Assembly (NCBI RefSeq): GCF_018853465.1
Contig: NZ_JABBOU010000025.1
Span: 1-44,315, forward strand
Length of the DNA: 44,315 nucleotides
Direction of reading: 5' to 3'
Origin: Acidithiobacillus montserratensis
GTDB taxonomy: Bacteria; Pseudomonadota; Gammaproteobacteria; Acidithiobacillales; Acidithiobacillaceae
In this document: piece by piece, positions 27,715 through 37,071 of the stretch
How the letters are laid out: every line of letters starts with the position of its first letter
Position numbering within the stretch: the stretch's first letter is position 1
The notes under the pieces: generated by a model
What the model saw: only the letters and a program-made list of their open reading frames with translations
Told to the model about the DNA's origin: nothing
Databases searched by the model: none
Position numbers and translations under genes: made by a program

Positions 27715-28812
27715 TCAGGATACCGGAGGGAGGCGACAGAACCGGCCGCCGGGGCTGGCCGTAAGATAACCTGATATTTCCATTTCCAAGAGGATGGCCG
27801 AAAGCTCGCCCAGCGTCAATCCACAACGCGCGGCAATTTCCTCTGCACTCAGCGGATCAAAGTCCATAGCGGCCCAGACCCGGGCCTGGCGGGGGTCTTC
27901 TGGCGTCCAGTTAGCCGGGGCTGTAACAGGCCGTGCCTGGCGTAACGCCCCATAAAGCGGGCCCAGCTCGCTGAGCACGTCCTCGGCACTTTCCACCAGT
28001 TTGGCGCCTTCACGAATCAAGCGATGGGGGCCTCTGGATAAAGGCGAATGGATCGAGCCAGGAACCGCAAACACTTCTCGTCCCTGCTCCATGGCCAGTC
28101 GGGCGGTGATCAGCGAACCGCTGTTTTCGGCCGCCTCGACAATGAGTACGCCCAGGCTGAGACCGCTGATGATGCGATTGCGGCGCGGAAAAAGACCGCT
28201 ATGGGGACCGGTTTCAGGAGCTTGCTCGCTGATAATCAGACCGTGCTCGATGAGGCGATGCGCCAGTTGCAGATTGGCGCGGGGGTAAATCAGATCTGCG
28301 CCCGTGCCCAGCACCGCCACGCTGCCACTGGTCAAAGCACCGCGATGGGCCGCTGCATCAATACCCAGGGCCAGACCACTGGTAATGCACAGGCCGGATT
28401 CGCCGAGACTACGGGCGAAAGCCTCCGCCGTAATTGCCCCGCTCGCGCTGGCTGAACGACTACCGACAATGGCGAGCATGGGCTGTACCAGACAGGAGCG
28501 CTGGCCACGGATGAACAGAAGCGGGGGTGGGTCAGGAATTTGCCGCAACAAGGGCGGGTAGTCGGCATCTGTCCAACGACATAAATCCGTATCGGGACTA
28601 CTCAGCCAACGACGATCTGCGGCCGTGAGCAGCTCTTCAGGCTCCTTTTGCAGGGCGTGAATTTGTTTTGCCGACAAGCCCAGGTCCTGCAACATACCGG
28701 CACCCGTTTGAAAACAGGCGGCGGCGGTGGCGAAACGCGCCAGTAAAGCCTGCTGCCGAACGGGTCCTAAACCGGATATTCGGCAGAGCGCCAGCCAGGC
28801 TGCATCAGACAT
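27715..28812 (-). CDS. dprA: DNA processing protein DprA
   Basis: DprA loads RecA onto incoming single-stranded DNA during natural transformation. The Rossmann-like domain motifs are GSRSASASG, SGLALGIDAAAHRGAL, VLGTGADLIYP and FPRRNRIISGLS. A SAM-like helical domain precedes it and a DprA-type winged helix closes it (FDPLSAEEIAARCGL). 365 residues. ATG overlaps the upstream lysM stop by one base (TAATG). With the ComEA-like gene it suggests competence, although dprA is also retained in non-transforming bacteria. Confidence 0.96.
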   Translation of the reverse strand: MSDAAWLALCRISGLGPVRQQALLARFATAAACFQTGAGMLQDLGLSAKQIHALQKEPEELLTAADRRWLSSPDTDLCRWTDADYPPLLRQIPDPPPLLFIRGQRSCLVQPMLAIVGSRSASASGAITAEAFARSLGESGLCITSGLALGIDAAAHRGALTSGSVAVLGTGADLIYPRANLQLAHRLIEHGLIISEQAPETGPHSGLFPRRNRIISGLSLGVLIVEAAENSGSLITARLAMEQGREVFAVPGSIHSPLSRGPHRLIREGAKLVESAEDVLSELGPLYGALRQARPVTAPANWTPEDPRQARVWAAMDFDPLSAEEIAARCGLTLGELSAILLEMEISGYLTASPGGRFCRLPPVS

Positions 28813-29879
28813 TATTGGGGGGCGGGAACATCGGCCTGACCAGGGCTGTGGATTTCATCACCCACAGTGATGCTTCGCTTAGCGGTGGTGATCACCCCAT
28901 AAGACACCTCCGGAAATACCCGGAAGACCATGAGGTTACCGATGGTCTGGGCAGGCAGGGCAAAGGGTTTGCCGGTAACCGCATTGCGGGCCACTGCGCC
29001 GCCACGCTGGATTTGCAGGATGTTGCCCAGCTTAAGGTCATTGGCGCTGCCCTGATCAATAATGACTACCTGACCAACGGTGAGTGCCGGATTCCCCTCC
29101 AGTTGCCCGATGATGTGTCCCTCCACAGCTTGCTGTGGTGCGCTGGGGAAATAATGGGGGATAGCGGTTTTGGCCACTGGTACCAGGCGTTCACCCAGAT
29201 CAATTTCCCGACGGATTTTGGTGAGTTGCACCGTCGCGTGGTGGCCGCTTTGACGGACCGTCACTTCGCCCAGATCTTCCAGTGCATAACCCAAAGAGCG
29301 ATGGGTTTTGGCTTGAAACAATTCCGGTCCTAAGGCGACGACATGGAAGCGACTGCCCACCGGGGCTTTGTCCAGTCCGACGGTATAAAGCGTATTGCCG
29401 GTCACATAGGTGGGCCTTTGCTTGGCCGCAGCGGCCAGGTAGGGCAATTGGGCGAAGTCCTTTTTACTGTCGATGACGCCGGGACTGCCCAGGAAGGGCA
29501 TGACTTCGCCGGTAGAAATCGTGGGTACAGGTTCAGTCGACATCTCCGGTCGCAGTTCCACAAAATGGGAGCCACTGCTGAAGGGCGATTCGAGGCTGAG
29601 CTCAGGCTCACCATTGGCGCCATAGCGCAGCACGATACGGTCGCCGGGATAAATCAGGTTGGGGTTTTTGATGTAGGGGTTCTTGTGCCATATCTGCGGC
29701 CACTGCCAGGGGTGTACCAGAAAATGTCCGGCTATGCCCCACAGGGTATCACCGGGCTTGACGGTGTAAGTTTGTTGGGTACGCCATTGGATAGCGGCTG
29801 GCGCTGCCTGGGCTATGACCGGGGTCAGGGCGCTCAGACCAAGGCTAAAAACAAGGTTGCGCCATTGATGTTTGTGCAT
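28812..29879 (-). CDS. Periplasmic LysM-domain protein
   Basis: A 355-residue secreted protein: signal peptide ([17 protein letters not shown], cleavage near residue 27), a single LysM peptidoglycan-binding domain (about 38-85, [17 protein letters not shown] and [11 protein letters not shown]), and a C-terminal region of about 250 residues rich in beta strands. No peptidase motif is seen. ATG 29879 has GGAG about 9 nt upstream; the frame is open to 29906. LysM genes beside dprA are common in beta- and gammaproteobacteria. It is divergent from def. A role in envelope maintenance is inference. Confidence 0.9.
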   Translation of the reverse strand: MHKHQWRNLVFSLGLSALTPVIAQAAPAAIQWRTQQTYTVKPGDTLWGIAGHFLVHPWQWPQIWHKNPYIKNPNLIYPGDRIVLRYGANGEPELSLESPFSSGSHFVELRPEMSTEPVPTISTGEVMPFLGSPGVIDSKKDFAQLPYLAAAAKQRPTYVTGNTLYTVGLDKAPVGSRFHVVALGPELFQAKTHRSLGYALEDLGEVTVRQSGHHATVQLTKIRREIDLGERLVPVAKTAIPHYFPSAPQQAVEGHIIGQLEGNPALTVGQVVIIDQGSANDLKLGNILQIQRGGAVARNAVTGKPFALPAQTIGNLMVFRVFPEVSYGVITTAKRSITVGDEIHSPGQADVPAPQ

Positions 29880-29910
29880 GTAATGATCTCCACTGGACTT
29901 CCGCAAGGGA

Positions 29911-29916
29911 TAGTAT
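29911..29916. promoter_or_regulatory. Candidate -10 elements in the lysM/def divergent gap
   Basis: TAGTAT (+) at 29911-29916 and, on the minus strand, TACTAT at 29915-29910 overlap in the 89-bp gap. No clear -35 is seen for either. Confidence 0.25.
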
Positions 29917-29968
29917 TAGTCCAAGATACGTTTTTTGCCGGAAAGTCCTGACAACAAGTGGTGGTAAT

Positions 29969-30472
29969 ATGTCCCTTCTGAAAATACTCGAGTTTCCCGA
30001 TACCCGCCTCAAGGACATGGCTCAGCCCATCGTCCGGGTGGACAAACAGGTCCAGCAGCTCGCCGATGATATGGCGGAAACCATGTACGATGCTCCGGGA
30101 ATCGGCCTCGCCGCGCCCCAGGTAGCGGCCGGACAGCGTCTGATTGTCGTGGATGTCTCGGAAAATCGCAATGATCTGATGGTGCTGGTAAATCCCGAAA
30201 TTATCGCGCGCAGTGGTGAAGAAGAAATGAAAGAGGGTTGCCTGTCGGTCCCGGGCGTACTGGAAACGGTCCGGCGGGCGGAAAAAATCACCCTGCGGGC
30301 TTTGACGGTGCAAGGAAAAACCATTGAACTGGAGGCGGATGGCTTGCTGGCTGTGTGCATACAGCATGAGATCGACCATCTGAACGGCACCCTGTTTGTG
30401 GATCATCTCTCGCGTCTTAAACAGAATCTGATCCGTCGCAAAGCGGAAAAGCGAGCGCGGCAAGGTGAGTAA
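29969..30472 (+). CDS. def: Peptide deformylase
   Basis: This metalloenzyme removes the formyl group from the N-terminal Met of new proteins. All three motifs are intact: GIGLAAPQ (I), EGCLSVPG (II, metal Cys) and HEIDHLNG (III, two metal His and catalytic Glu). 167 residues. It heads the conserved def-fmt-rsmB-DUF4390-ntrYX run and overlaps fmt by 8 nt. Confidence 0.97.
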   Translation: MSLLKILEFPDTRLKDMAQPIVRVDKQVQQLADDMAETMYDAPGIGLAAPQVAAGQRLIVVDVSENRNDLMVLVNPEIIARSGEEEMKEGCLSVPGVLETVRRAEKITLRALTVQGKTIELEADGLLAVCIQHEIDHLNGTLFVDHLSRLKQNLIRRKAEKRARQGE

Positions 30473-31400
30473 ACGTCTCGTTTTTGCGGGAACGCCAGCA
30501 TTCGCCCGCATAGTCCTGGAGGAATTGCTGGCCGGACCGGAAACCCTGGTGGGGGTGTTCACCCAGCCCGATCGACCCGCCGGGCGTGGCCGTCATTTGC
30601 AGGAAAGTCCGGTCAAGCAGCTGGCCCGGGAGTCCGGTATCCCGGTATTCCAGCCGGAATCCTGCAAAACTCCGGAATCTCTGGAACTGCTGCGCAGCTT
30701 GCAGCCGGATCTGTTGATTGTGGTGGCCTACGGACAGATTCTACCCCAGGCCATTCTCGATGTTCCCCGTCTCGGTGCTCTCAATGTTCACGCCAGTATC
30801 CTGCCCGCCTGGCGGGGGGCGGCGCCCATCGCCAGGGCCATTGCCGCCGGAGATACGGAAACTGGCGTGGCGATTATGCAGATGGAGGCCGGACTGGATT
30901 CCGGACCAGTGCGGCATATGCTGACTTGCCCCATACATCCCGATGACACGGCGACCAGTCTCCATGACCGCTTAGCCGTGCTGGGTAAGACCGCCCTCCG
31001 CCAGGCGCTGGATGCTCTCTGGGCGGGCCGTTCCGTGGCGGTCCAGCAGGATGAAAGCCGGATGACTTATGCCCGTAAACTCAAAAAAGAAGAAGCTTTG
31101 CTGGACTGGCAGTTGCCCGCCACACAACTGGATCGACACATCCGCGCCTTCAATCCCAGCCCTGTGGCCCACACCCTGTTCCGGGAAAAAAGTCTGCGCG
31201 TCTGGCAGGCGCGACCCCTGACCGAGCCGGCAGACCTGCCCCCCGGAAGTATTACCGCCATTCATAAGGAGAGCTTCCGGGTAGCCTGCGGGGAAGGGCA
31301 GCTCGAATTATTGCTCTTGCAACCGGCGGGCAAAGGGAAGCTCGCGGCGGGTGATTTCATCCGTGGTTACCATCCCGCCAGGGGAGAATCGTTAGGATGA
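30465..31400 (+). CDS. fmt: Methionyl-tRNA formyltransferase
   Basis: Fmt formylates initiator Met-tRNA using 10-formyltetrahydrofolate. The hydrolase/transferase core has [16 protein letters not shown] (catalytic Asn and His) and LDSGPV (catalytic Asp); the C-terminal tRNA-binding domain follows from about residue 205. 311 residues. ATG? The start codon is GTG at 30465, overlapping the end of def, and its stop overlaps the rsmB ATG. Confidence 0.96.
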   Translation: MSKRLVFAGTPAFARIVLEELLAGPETLVGVFTQPDRPAGRGRHLQESPVKQLARESGIPVFQPESCKTPESLELLRSLQPDLLIVVAYGQILPQAILDVPRLGALNVHASILPAWRGAAPIARAIAAGDTETGVAIMQMEAGLDSGPVRHMLTCPIHPDDTATSLHDRLAVLGKTALRQALDALWAGRSVAVQQDESRMTYARKLKKEEALLDWQLPATQLDRHIRAFNPSPVAHTLFREKSLRVWQARPLTEPADLPPGSITAIHKESFRVACGEGQLELLLLQPAGKGKLAAGDFIRGYHPARGESLG

Positions 31401-32695
31401 GCAAAAAAACAACGTCGAAACGAAATACCGGTATGGCCGATGGAACATTGCTGCGGCGCACCGCCATTCAGGTCCTGGCGGCTGTGGATGAAGGCGAAAA
31501 AGTGGACCAGGCGCTGGCCGGAAGCCCGGTCAGTGGCCCGGAGCGGGCGACCTTGCAGTGGCTGGTATTGGGCACCTTGCGGGAGTATCTGTTACTACAA
31601 AAATTATCGGGCTTGTTGCTGCGCAAAAGCTGGCGCGAAGAAGACCGCGATCTGGGATTCCTGCTGCATCTGGCGCTCTTTGAATTGCGCCATGGTCAAA
31701 GACCGGCTTTTGCCGTGGTGAACGATTGGGTGGAGATGGTCGAAACGCTGCAGAAATCCTGGGCCAAGGGATTGATGAATGCCGTCCTGCGGCGTTTTCT
31801 GCGTGAGCGCGAGGCTCTGGAAGTGCAGCTGGCTGATCCGGATCTGGGCCACCCGGCCTGGCTGGCGGCACGTCTGCGCACGGCCTACCCCGAGGAATGG
31901 CCGGAGATTGCCGCCGCCAATAATCAACCGGCTCCGCTCTGGCTGCGAGTAAATACCCTGCGGGTCAGCCCCCAAGATTATCGCGAGGCGCTGCAGGCCC
32001 AGGGCTTGTCCTGTCGGGGGGTCGAATGGAGTGAAGCCGCTCTCTGTCTGCCCGAAAGTATTCCGGTAGCCACCCTGCCGGGCTGGGATGCCGGCTGGGT
32101 GGCTGTCCAGGATGCGGCTGCGCAGATGGCTGCCCATATTCTGGCACCCCAGAGTGAAGAACGGGTGCTGGATGCCTGCGCGGCCCCTGGCGGAAAAACC
32201 GCCCATCTCTGGGCGGTGGGCGCCCGGCGCCTGGATGCCCTGGATCGTTCCGCAGAACGGTTGCAGAAAGTGCGGGAAGCCCTCTATCGTCAGGGAGCTA
32301 TTGCCCATCTACAGGTAGCCGATGCCGGTGAACTGCAGAGCTGGTGGAATGGCGAGTTCTATGACGCCATTCTTCTGGATGCCCCCTGTACGGGTATCGG
32401 CGTGATTCGTCGCCATCCTGATATCCGCCTGCGGCGGCAGGAGGAAGATGTGCTGCAGGCCGTGGCCCAGCAACGCCAGCTCCTCGACGCCTTGTGGGCT
32501 TGTCTGCGCCCGGGTGGGCGGCTGCTGTATGCCACCTGTTCGATTCTGCCGGAGGAAAATTTGCTGCAGATTCGCGCTTTTCTGGAGCGCCACGGGGATG
32601 CCCGCCAACAGTATCATCCTCTCACTGGTCAGCATTTGCCCGGTCAGCAGGATATGGATGGTTTTTACTATGCACTGCTGGTGAAAGCCGAATGA
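31397..32695 (+). CDS. rsmB: 16S rRNA m5C967 methyltransferase RsmB
   Basis: RsmB (Sun/Fmu) methylates cytidine 967 of 16S rRNA. The N-terminal NusB-like domain (about 15-150) and the methyltransferase are both present: DACAAPGGKTAHL (SAM site), DAPCTGIGVIRRHPDI (motif IV, Cys releasing product) and YATCSILPEEN (motif VI, nucleophile Cys). 432 residues. The ATG overlaps the fmt stop; its own stop overlaps the next start as ATGA. Confidence 0.96.
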   Translation: MSKKTTSKRNTGMADGTLLRRTAIQVLAAVDEGEKVDQALAGSPVSGPERATLQWLVLGTLREYLLLQKLSGLLLRKSWREEDRDLGFLLHLALFELRHGQRPAFAVVNDWVEMVETLQKSWAKGLMNAVLRRFLREREALEVQLADPDLGHPAWLAARLRTAYPEEWPEIAAANNQPAPLWLRVNTLRVSPQDYREALQAQGLSCRGVEWSEAALCLPESIPVATLPGWDAGWVAVQDAAAQMAAHILAPQSEERVLDACAAPGGKTAHLWAVGARRLDALDRSAERLQKVREALYRQGAIAHLQVADAGELQSWWNGEFYDAILLDAPCTGIGVIRRHPDIRLRRQEEDVLQAVAQQRQLLDALWACLRPGGRLLYATCSILPEENLLQIRAFLERHGDARQQYHPLTGQHLPGQQDMDGFYYALLVKAE

Positions 32696-33303
32696 GTTGT
32701 TCGCCAGCCACCCCTATGGCCCGGGGAAGGACCGCAGCCAGTGGGAACCGAGCTTTCTGGTCAAGCCTTATTCTGGGATTGTTTTTTTGCTTTGCCCCCG
32801 GCTGGGCGTTGGCGGAAACCGCGTTTCACGTGAAACATTTGCAGGCCGTCCCGGAAATGAATCGGGTCAATATCAGTGCCCAGGTGCAGATCAGCAAGGA
32901 AGCCTTGCTGCAGGAAATCCTCGATCAGGGGCAGACCATCATTTGGGTCATCAAAGCACAATGGCGGGAGCCGGAGCCTTTTTCCTTCATTTCCGGGCTG
33001 GGTACCCATGCCCAAAAAGAAGAGCGCTGGCAGATACATTACTATCCGCTCACCAATGAATATGCCTTGAGCAATGGAGCGGGTGCGCTCCGCCTCTTCC
33101 ATCACTGGCAAGATCTGGTCAGTGCCTTAGAGCAGATTCATGATTTCATTCTGCCTTTGCAGCAGGGTGCAGCGCGGGGCCAGGTGGCCCTGCGGGTTTA
33201 CGTGGATATTCAGGCTTTGCCTCTCCCCCTGCGCCTGCGCGCCCTTCTGGATCATTGGAAACTGGAGTCCCCATGGATCGTCAGCGCGCCCCTTTCAAGC
33301 TGA
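32692..33303 (+). CDS. DUF4390 secreted protein
   Basis: A 203-residue protein with a long signal peptide (hydrophobic FWSSLILGLFFCFAPGWALA, cleavage near residue 41) and a DUF4390 domain. The family's function is unknown, but it nearly always sits between rsmB and ntrY, as here. ATG 32692 overlaps the rsmB stop; ATG 32716 would give a shorter n-region. A parS site lies inside, just after the predicted signal cleavage, and is read as FHVKH. The 3' end overlaps ntrY by 31 nt. Confidence 0.85.
   Translation: MSCSPATPMARGRTAASGNRAFWSSLILGLFFCFAPGWALAETAFHVKHLQAVPEMNRVNISAQVQISKEALLQEILDQGQTIIWVIKAQWREPEPFSFISGLGTHAQKEERWQIHYYPLTNEYALSNGAGALRLFHHWQDLVSALEQIHDFILPLQQGAARGQVALRVYVDIQALPLPLRLRALLDHWKLESPWIVSAPLSS
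32822..32837. other. parS site within the DUF4390 gene
   Basis: CGTTTCACGTGAAACA matches parS at 15 of 16 positions (first base C for T); the 14-bp core is a perfect palindrome. It is translated as FHVKH right after the predicted signal peptide, a place that tolerates variation. It is 8.4 kb from the parS at minC. Confidence 0.85.
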
Positions 33304-35489
33304 GAAACTGGTTGCGTGCCCTCAATGCCGGGGCTGCGCCGGAAAAACAGCGGGTGGGACCCCGCTGGGGAGCCATTTTACTCCTTCTGGCGATTTTGGG
33401 TTTTCTGGCGATCAATTTTTTCACCAGCGCAGGTGGACCCTTAAGCCGTTATTTTGTGCCCATGCTGGTGATTTCTGCAGGAATCGTCCTTTTTTTACTG
33501 GTTCTGGTGCTGGTATCGGTGGTGGCGTTGCTGATCCGGCTGCGCCGGGGAGAAGTGGGAAGTCAGCTGGCTACCCGTCTGGTGGTGATTATTACCCTGC
33601 TCAGTTTTCTGCCCGCTGCCGTGGTGTTTGGGTTTTCCTGGCAGTATCTGAACCGGGGCGTCGATTCCTGGTTCAGTTCCGCTGTGCAAAGTGCCCTGGA
33701 CCAGGCACTGAATGTGGCCAAGGCGGGCATTGACCGGTATCGCAATTCGACGCTGCTGGCCGCCGAAAGTATTGCCCAGGCGCTGGTGGGTGAGTCAGAC
33801 AGTAATGCCATTCTCACCGTCATTGCCCTGCGGGATCAATACCATTTGAGCAGCGTGACCCTGTTTTCCAGCGACAACCGGATTATAGCCACCAGCAGTA
33901 ACAACCTGACTCTGGCGCCGCGTTTGCCGCGTCAGGAAATCCTGGCCATGGAAGAAGGTCATCCCACCGCCAATATCGAACCCGAAGCGGATGGTAGCTT
34001 GCTGGTCAAGGCGCTGATTCCGGTGCTCAGTCCGCATCTGGGACAAAGTAATCGGATGCTCTATGTCGAACAGCCCATTCCAGAGCAGCTCACCAAGGCA
34101 GCAGAAGCCGTGCAGGTGGCCTATACCCGCTATCATCAACTGATGTTGATGCGCGAGCCCATGAAAACGGCCTTTCAACTCAGTCTCGCCGTAGCCCTTC
34201 TGCTGGCAGTGCTCTCGGCAGTGTGGATGGGCCTGCATCTGGCACGACGCCTGACTGCACCCATTGCCCGGCTGGCGGCGGGCACTCAGGCGGTGGCCCG
34301 GGGTGAATTTATCCCCTTGCAGACCATTGCCAGTCAGGATGAGCTGGGCGTGCTGCTGCACTCCTTCAACAATATGACCCGTCAGCTCGCCCGGGCCAAA
34401 CAGCAGGCCGCCGCTGCCCAGGAGCAGGCCGAACAGCGCCGTTTGTATCTGGAAACCGTGCTCGGTCAGCTCTCCAGCGGCATTCTTACCTTTGATGGCG
34501 AAAACTGCCTGGCTGAGGTGAACGCCGCTGCCGTCCAGATTCTGCAGGAAGATTTAGCCAGGGGTAGCGCTCTGGCGGAACTGCAGGACGGGGCCATTCT
34601 CGAACCCCTCTGGAAACTGGTGACGGAGTGGGTAGAACATCCGCGCAGCGCCATGCAGAAAGAGTTGCAACTGGAGCGCGGTGATGGCCCGCAAACCCTG
34701 ATTGTGCATGGCGCGCAATTTTCCGATGCTGCCGGCAGCAAGGGCTTTGTCGTGGTTTTTGATGACATCAGCACCCTGGTTTCTGCCCAGCGCAGCGCCG
34801 CCTGGAGTGAGGTGGCCCGGCGTCTGGCCCATGAAATCAAGAATCCCCTGACCCCCATCCAGCTTTCCGCCGAGAGACTGCGGCGCAAATATCTGGAAAA
34901 ACTGGGCGACGAAGGAGAAACCCTGGATCGGGCGACGCGCACCATCATTCATCAGGTGGATGCCCTGAAAGTGCTGGTAGATGCGTTTTCCGAATATGCC
35001 CGGCAACCGCAAATCGAAATGCGCCCGCTGGATATCAATCAGTTGATTCTGGATGTCATGGACCTCTATCGTGGCCAGGAGAATGGTATAGAAATCCGTG
35101 CCGAACTGGGAGCGGATTTGCCGCCGGTCCGGGCTGACGTGCACCGTCTGCGACAGATTCTCAACAATTTGCTGCGCAATGCCCTGGACGCCCTGCAAGG
35201 CAAGGAAGAAACCCCGGCGACAGGCAAACATATTGTGATTCGTACCGGCTTGACGGACAGCGGTCCTGCAAAGATGCTAGAGTTGAGCGTGAGTGATGAT
35301 GGTCCCGGTTTTCCGGTCGATCTGTTGGCAAGAGTTTTTGAGCCCTATGTGACCAGTAAGGTCAAAGGCTCGGGTTTGGGGCTGGCCATTGTTCGCCGTA
35401 TTGTTGAAGAACATGGTGGCGTGATTGTGGCCGATAATCAGGGCCTTAACGGTGGCGCGCGCATTGTAATGGATTTTCCCCTGGTTTGA
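33273..35489 (+). CDS. NtrY-like membrane sensor histidine kinase
   Basis: A 738-residue kinase of the NtrY family. N-terminal helices (about 34-55, 61-87, 96-116) are followed by a periplasmic sensor region (to about 285), another helix (about 292-315), HAMP (about 316-368), a PAS domain (about 390-490), HisKA with the phosphorylated His520 in AHEIKNPLTPI, and HATPase (NLLRNALDAL, SDDGPGF, GSGLGLAIVRRIVEEHGG). NtrY proteins have been linked to nitrogen and redox signals in other bacteria. The ligand here is unknown. ATG 33273 has GGAG 5 nt upstream. It pairs with the regulator 21 bp downstream. Confidence 0.93.
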   Translation: MDRQRAPFKLRNWLRALNAGAAPEKQRVGPRWGAILLLLAILGFLAINFFTSAGGPLSRYFVPMLVISAGIVLFLLVLVLVSVVALLIRLRRGEVGSQLATRLVVIITLLSFLPAAVVFGFSWQYLNRGVDSWFSSAVQSALDQALNVAKAGIDRYRNSTLLAAESIAQALVGESDSNAILTVIALRDQYHLSSVTLFSSDNRIIATSSNNLTLAPRLPRQEILAMEEGHPTANIEPEADGSLLVKALIPVLSPHLGQSNRMLYVEQPIPEQLTKAAEAVQVAYTRYHQLMLMREPMKTAFQLSLAVALLLAVLSAVWMGLHLARRLTAPIARLAAGTQAVARGEFIPLQTIASQDELGVLLHSFNNMTRQLARAKQQAAAAQEQAEQRRLYLETVLGQLSSGILTFDGENCLAEVNAAAVQILQEDLARGSALAELQDGAILEPLWKLVTEWVEHPRSAMQKELQLERGDGPQTLIVHGAQFSDAAGSKGFVVVFDDISTLVSAQRSAAWSEVARRLAHEIKNPLTPIQLSAERLRRKYLEKLGDEGETLDRATRTIIHQVDALKVLVDAFSEYARQPQIEMRPLDINQLILDVMDLYRGQENGIEIRAELGADLPPVRADVHRLRQILNNLLRNALDALQGKEETPATGKHIVIRTGLTDSGPAKMLELSVSDDGPGFPVDLLARVFEPYVTSKVKGSGLGLAIVRRIVEEHGGVIVADNQGLNGGARIVMDFPLV

Positions 35490-35510
35490 GCTGAATTTTC
35501 TGGAGGTGGC

Positions 35511-36914
35511 ATGGAAGCGGCAAGATTGAAGATTCTGATCGTCGATGATGAACCCGATATCTGCCAGACCCTGGCAGATATTCTCGAAGATGAGGGCTAT
35601 CAGGTAGAAACGGCAGGCAGTGCCGCCGCTGCCGAGGCGTTTTTGCGCGACCAGATGGTCGATCTGGTGCTCCTCGATATCTGGATGCCCGGCGAAGATG
35701 GCATTACCTTGTTGCGGCGCTGGGCGGACGCAGGTCTGGAGCAGCCGGTGGTCATGATGTCCGGCCACGCTACCATCGAAACGGCGGTGCAGGCCACCAA
35801 GCTGGGCGCCTATGATTTTGTTGAAAAACCCCTGTCATTGGACAAAACCCTGCTGACTGTGGCCCATGCCTTGGAGGCGAGCCGTCTGCAGCGGGAAAAC
35901 CGCGATCTGCGCGCGCAAACCGGCTGGGTGGATCGGCCCAGCGGGGAGAGTCCCGCCATCCGTCAGTTTCGTGAACAACTCACCCGGGTTGCCGCCGTTG
36001 ATTCCTGGGCCCTTTTACTGGGTGAGGCCGGCAGCGGTAAGGAAGTCGCGGCGCGCTATCTGCACCGGCAAAGTCGCCGGGCCCAGGGGCCTTTTGTGGA
36101 CCTGCGGGCGGCGGCCATCGCCCGGCCCAATGTGGCCATTGAGCTGTTTGGTAATGAAGCCCAGGGCAAGCTGATTCGTGGCCGTCTGGAGGTGGCGCAC
36201 GGCGGTACCTTGTTCATTGACGAAATTGCCGATATGGATCTGGAAACCCAGGCCCGCCTGTTCTCGGCCCTGCAGGAAAAGCGCATCATCCGGGTGGGCG
36301 GAACCACCCCGATTCCCGTGGATGTGCGCGTCATTGCCGGCAGTGCCCAGGATTTGTCCCAGGCGGTACAAAACGGCCAGTTTCGCAGTGATCTCTACTA
36401 CCGCCTCAGTGCCCTACCCCTGCGCGTCCCGCCATTGGCGGCCAGAACCCCGGACATTCCCGTACTTATTGAAGAGTTTGTGCATTTTTATGGGGCACGG
36501 GATGGCCTGCCCGGGCGGCGCTTCTCTCCCGATTCCATGGATGTCCTCAACCATTACCCCTGGCCCGGTAACATCCGCGAGCTGCAGAATCTGGTCGAGC
36601 GCCTGCTGATTCTGGCGGAAGGGCCGGAAATCAGTGCCGAGGAAATCGAGGGTGCCCTCGGTCTGGATAACCGGATGGCCCTCGCCAACAGCAGCTTTGA
36701 TGAAGACGATTTTGGCGGCACCCTCAAACGCGCCCGGGAACGCTTCGAGCGCGCCTTTCTCGAATATCATCTGGCGCGGAATGACTGGAATATTGCCCGT
36801 ACCGCCGAAGTGGTCGGCCTGGAACGCACCCACCTCTACCGCAAGCTGAAAAATCTCAACATTGCCCTGAAGGGCGAGCGGCGGGCGGGAGACGAGGGCG
36901 AAGACGAGGATTGA
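35511..36914 (+). CDS. NtrX-like response regulator lacking the sigma-54 contact loop
   Basis: A 467-residue regulator with a receiver domain (Asp12/13, phosphorylated Asp56, Ser84, Lys105), an AAA+ domain (Walker A GEAGSGKE at 171-178; Walker B TLFIDEIA around 233-240; RSDLYYRLSALPLRVPPL) and a Fis-type helix-turn-helix (NWNIARTAEVVGLERTHLYRKL-like block, about 420-455). The GAFTGA loop that touches sigma-54 is absent: where it should follow ELFGNE, the chain reads AQGKLIRGRLEVAHGG. Loss of this loop is known within the NtrX branch and implies sigma-54-independent regulation. GGAGG precedes the start. Target genes are unknown. Confidence 0.92.
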   Translation: MEAARLKILIVDDEPDICQTLADILEDEGYQVETAGSAAAAEAFLRDQMVDLVLLDIWMPGEDGITLLRRWADAGLEQPVVMMSGHATIETAVQATKLGAYDFVEKPLSLDKTLLTVAHALEASRLQRENRDLRAQTGWVDRPSGESPAIRQFREQLTRVAAVDSWALLLGEAGSGKEVAARYLHRQSRRAQGPFVDLRAAAIARPNVAIELFGNEAQGKLIRGRLEVAHGGTLFIDEIADMDLETQARLFSALQEKRIIRVGGTTPIPVDVRVIAGSAQDLSQAVQNGQFRSDLYYRLSALPLRVPPLAARTPDIPVLIEEFVHFYGARDGLPGRRFSPDSMDVLNHYPWPGNIRELQNLVERLLILAEGPEISAEEIEGALGLDNRMALANSSFDEDDFGGTLKRARERFERAFLEYHLARNDWNIARTAEVVGLERTHLYRKLKNLNIALKGERRAGDEGEDED

Positions 36915-37071
36915 TCTGAGGGTTTTTCCAGGCATTGTGAGCTGGTGAGGTGTTTGCGCTTTAGTGGGATATGAGTGGATTGTCGGGTAGGGGCATAAAT
37001 GCCACTCTATTGCGGATTCCTTTGATCCTGCTTAGAGTGGGGGCAATTTTTATTGCTACAGGAATGCCGTT
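36915..37071 (+). promoter_or_regulatory. Leader region of the TPP enzyme-glycolate oxidase cluster
   Basis: The gap between ntrX and the TPP enzyme gene has a plausible sigma-70 promoter, TTGCGG (37010-37015), 17 bp, TAGAGT (37033-37038). An inverted repeat CCACTCTA (37002-37009) and TAGAGTGG (37033-37040) brackets it; the second arm covers the -10, so a repressor or activator could act there. AGGA at 37060-37063 is 8 nt before the ATG. Confidence 0.45.

Noticed and set aside
37038..37057. Sigma-54 promoter before the TPP enzyme gene
   Set aside because: A GGGGCA and TTGC pair is present, but the spacing is one base too long and the first T is missing; spacing is strict for sigma-54.
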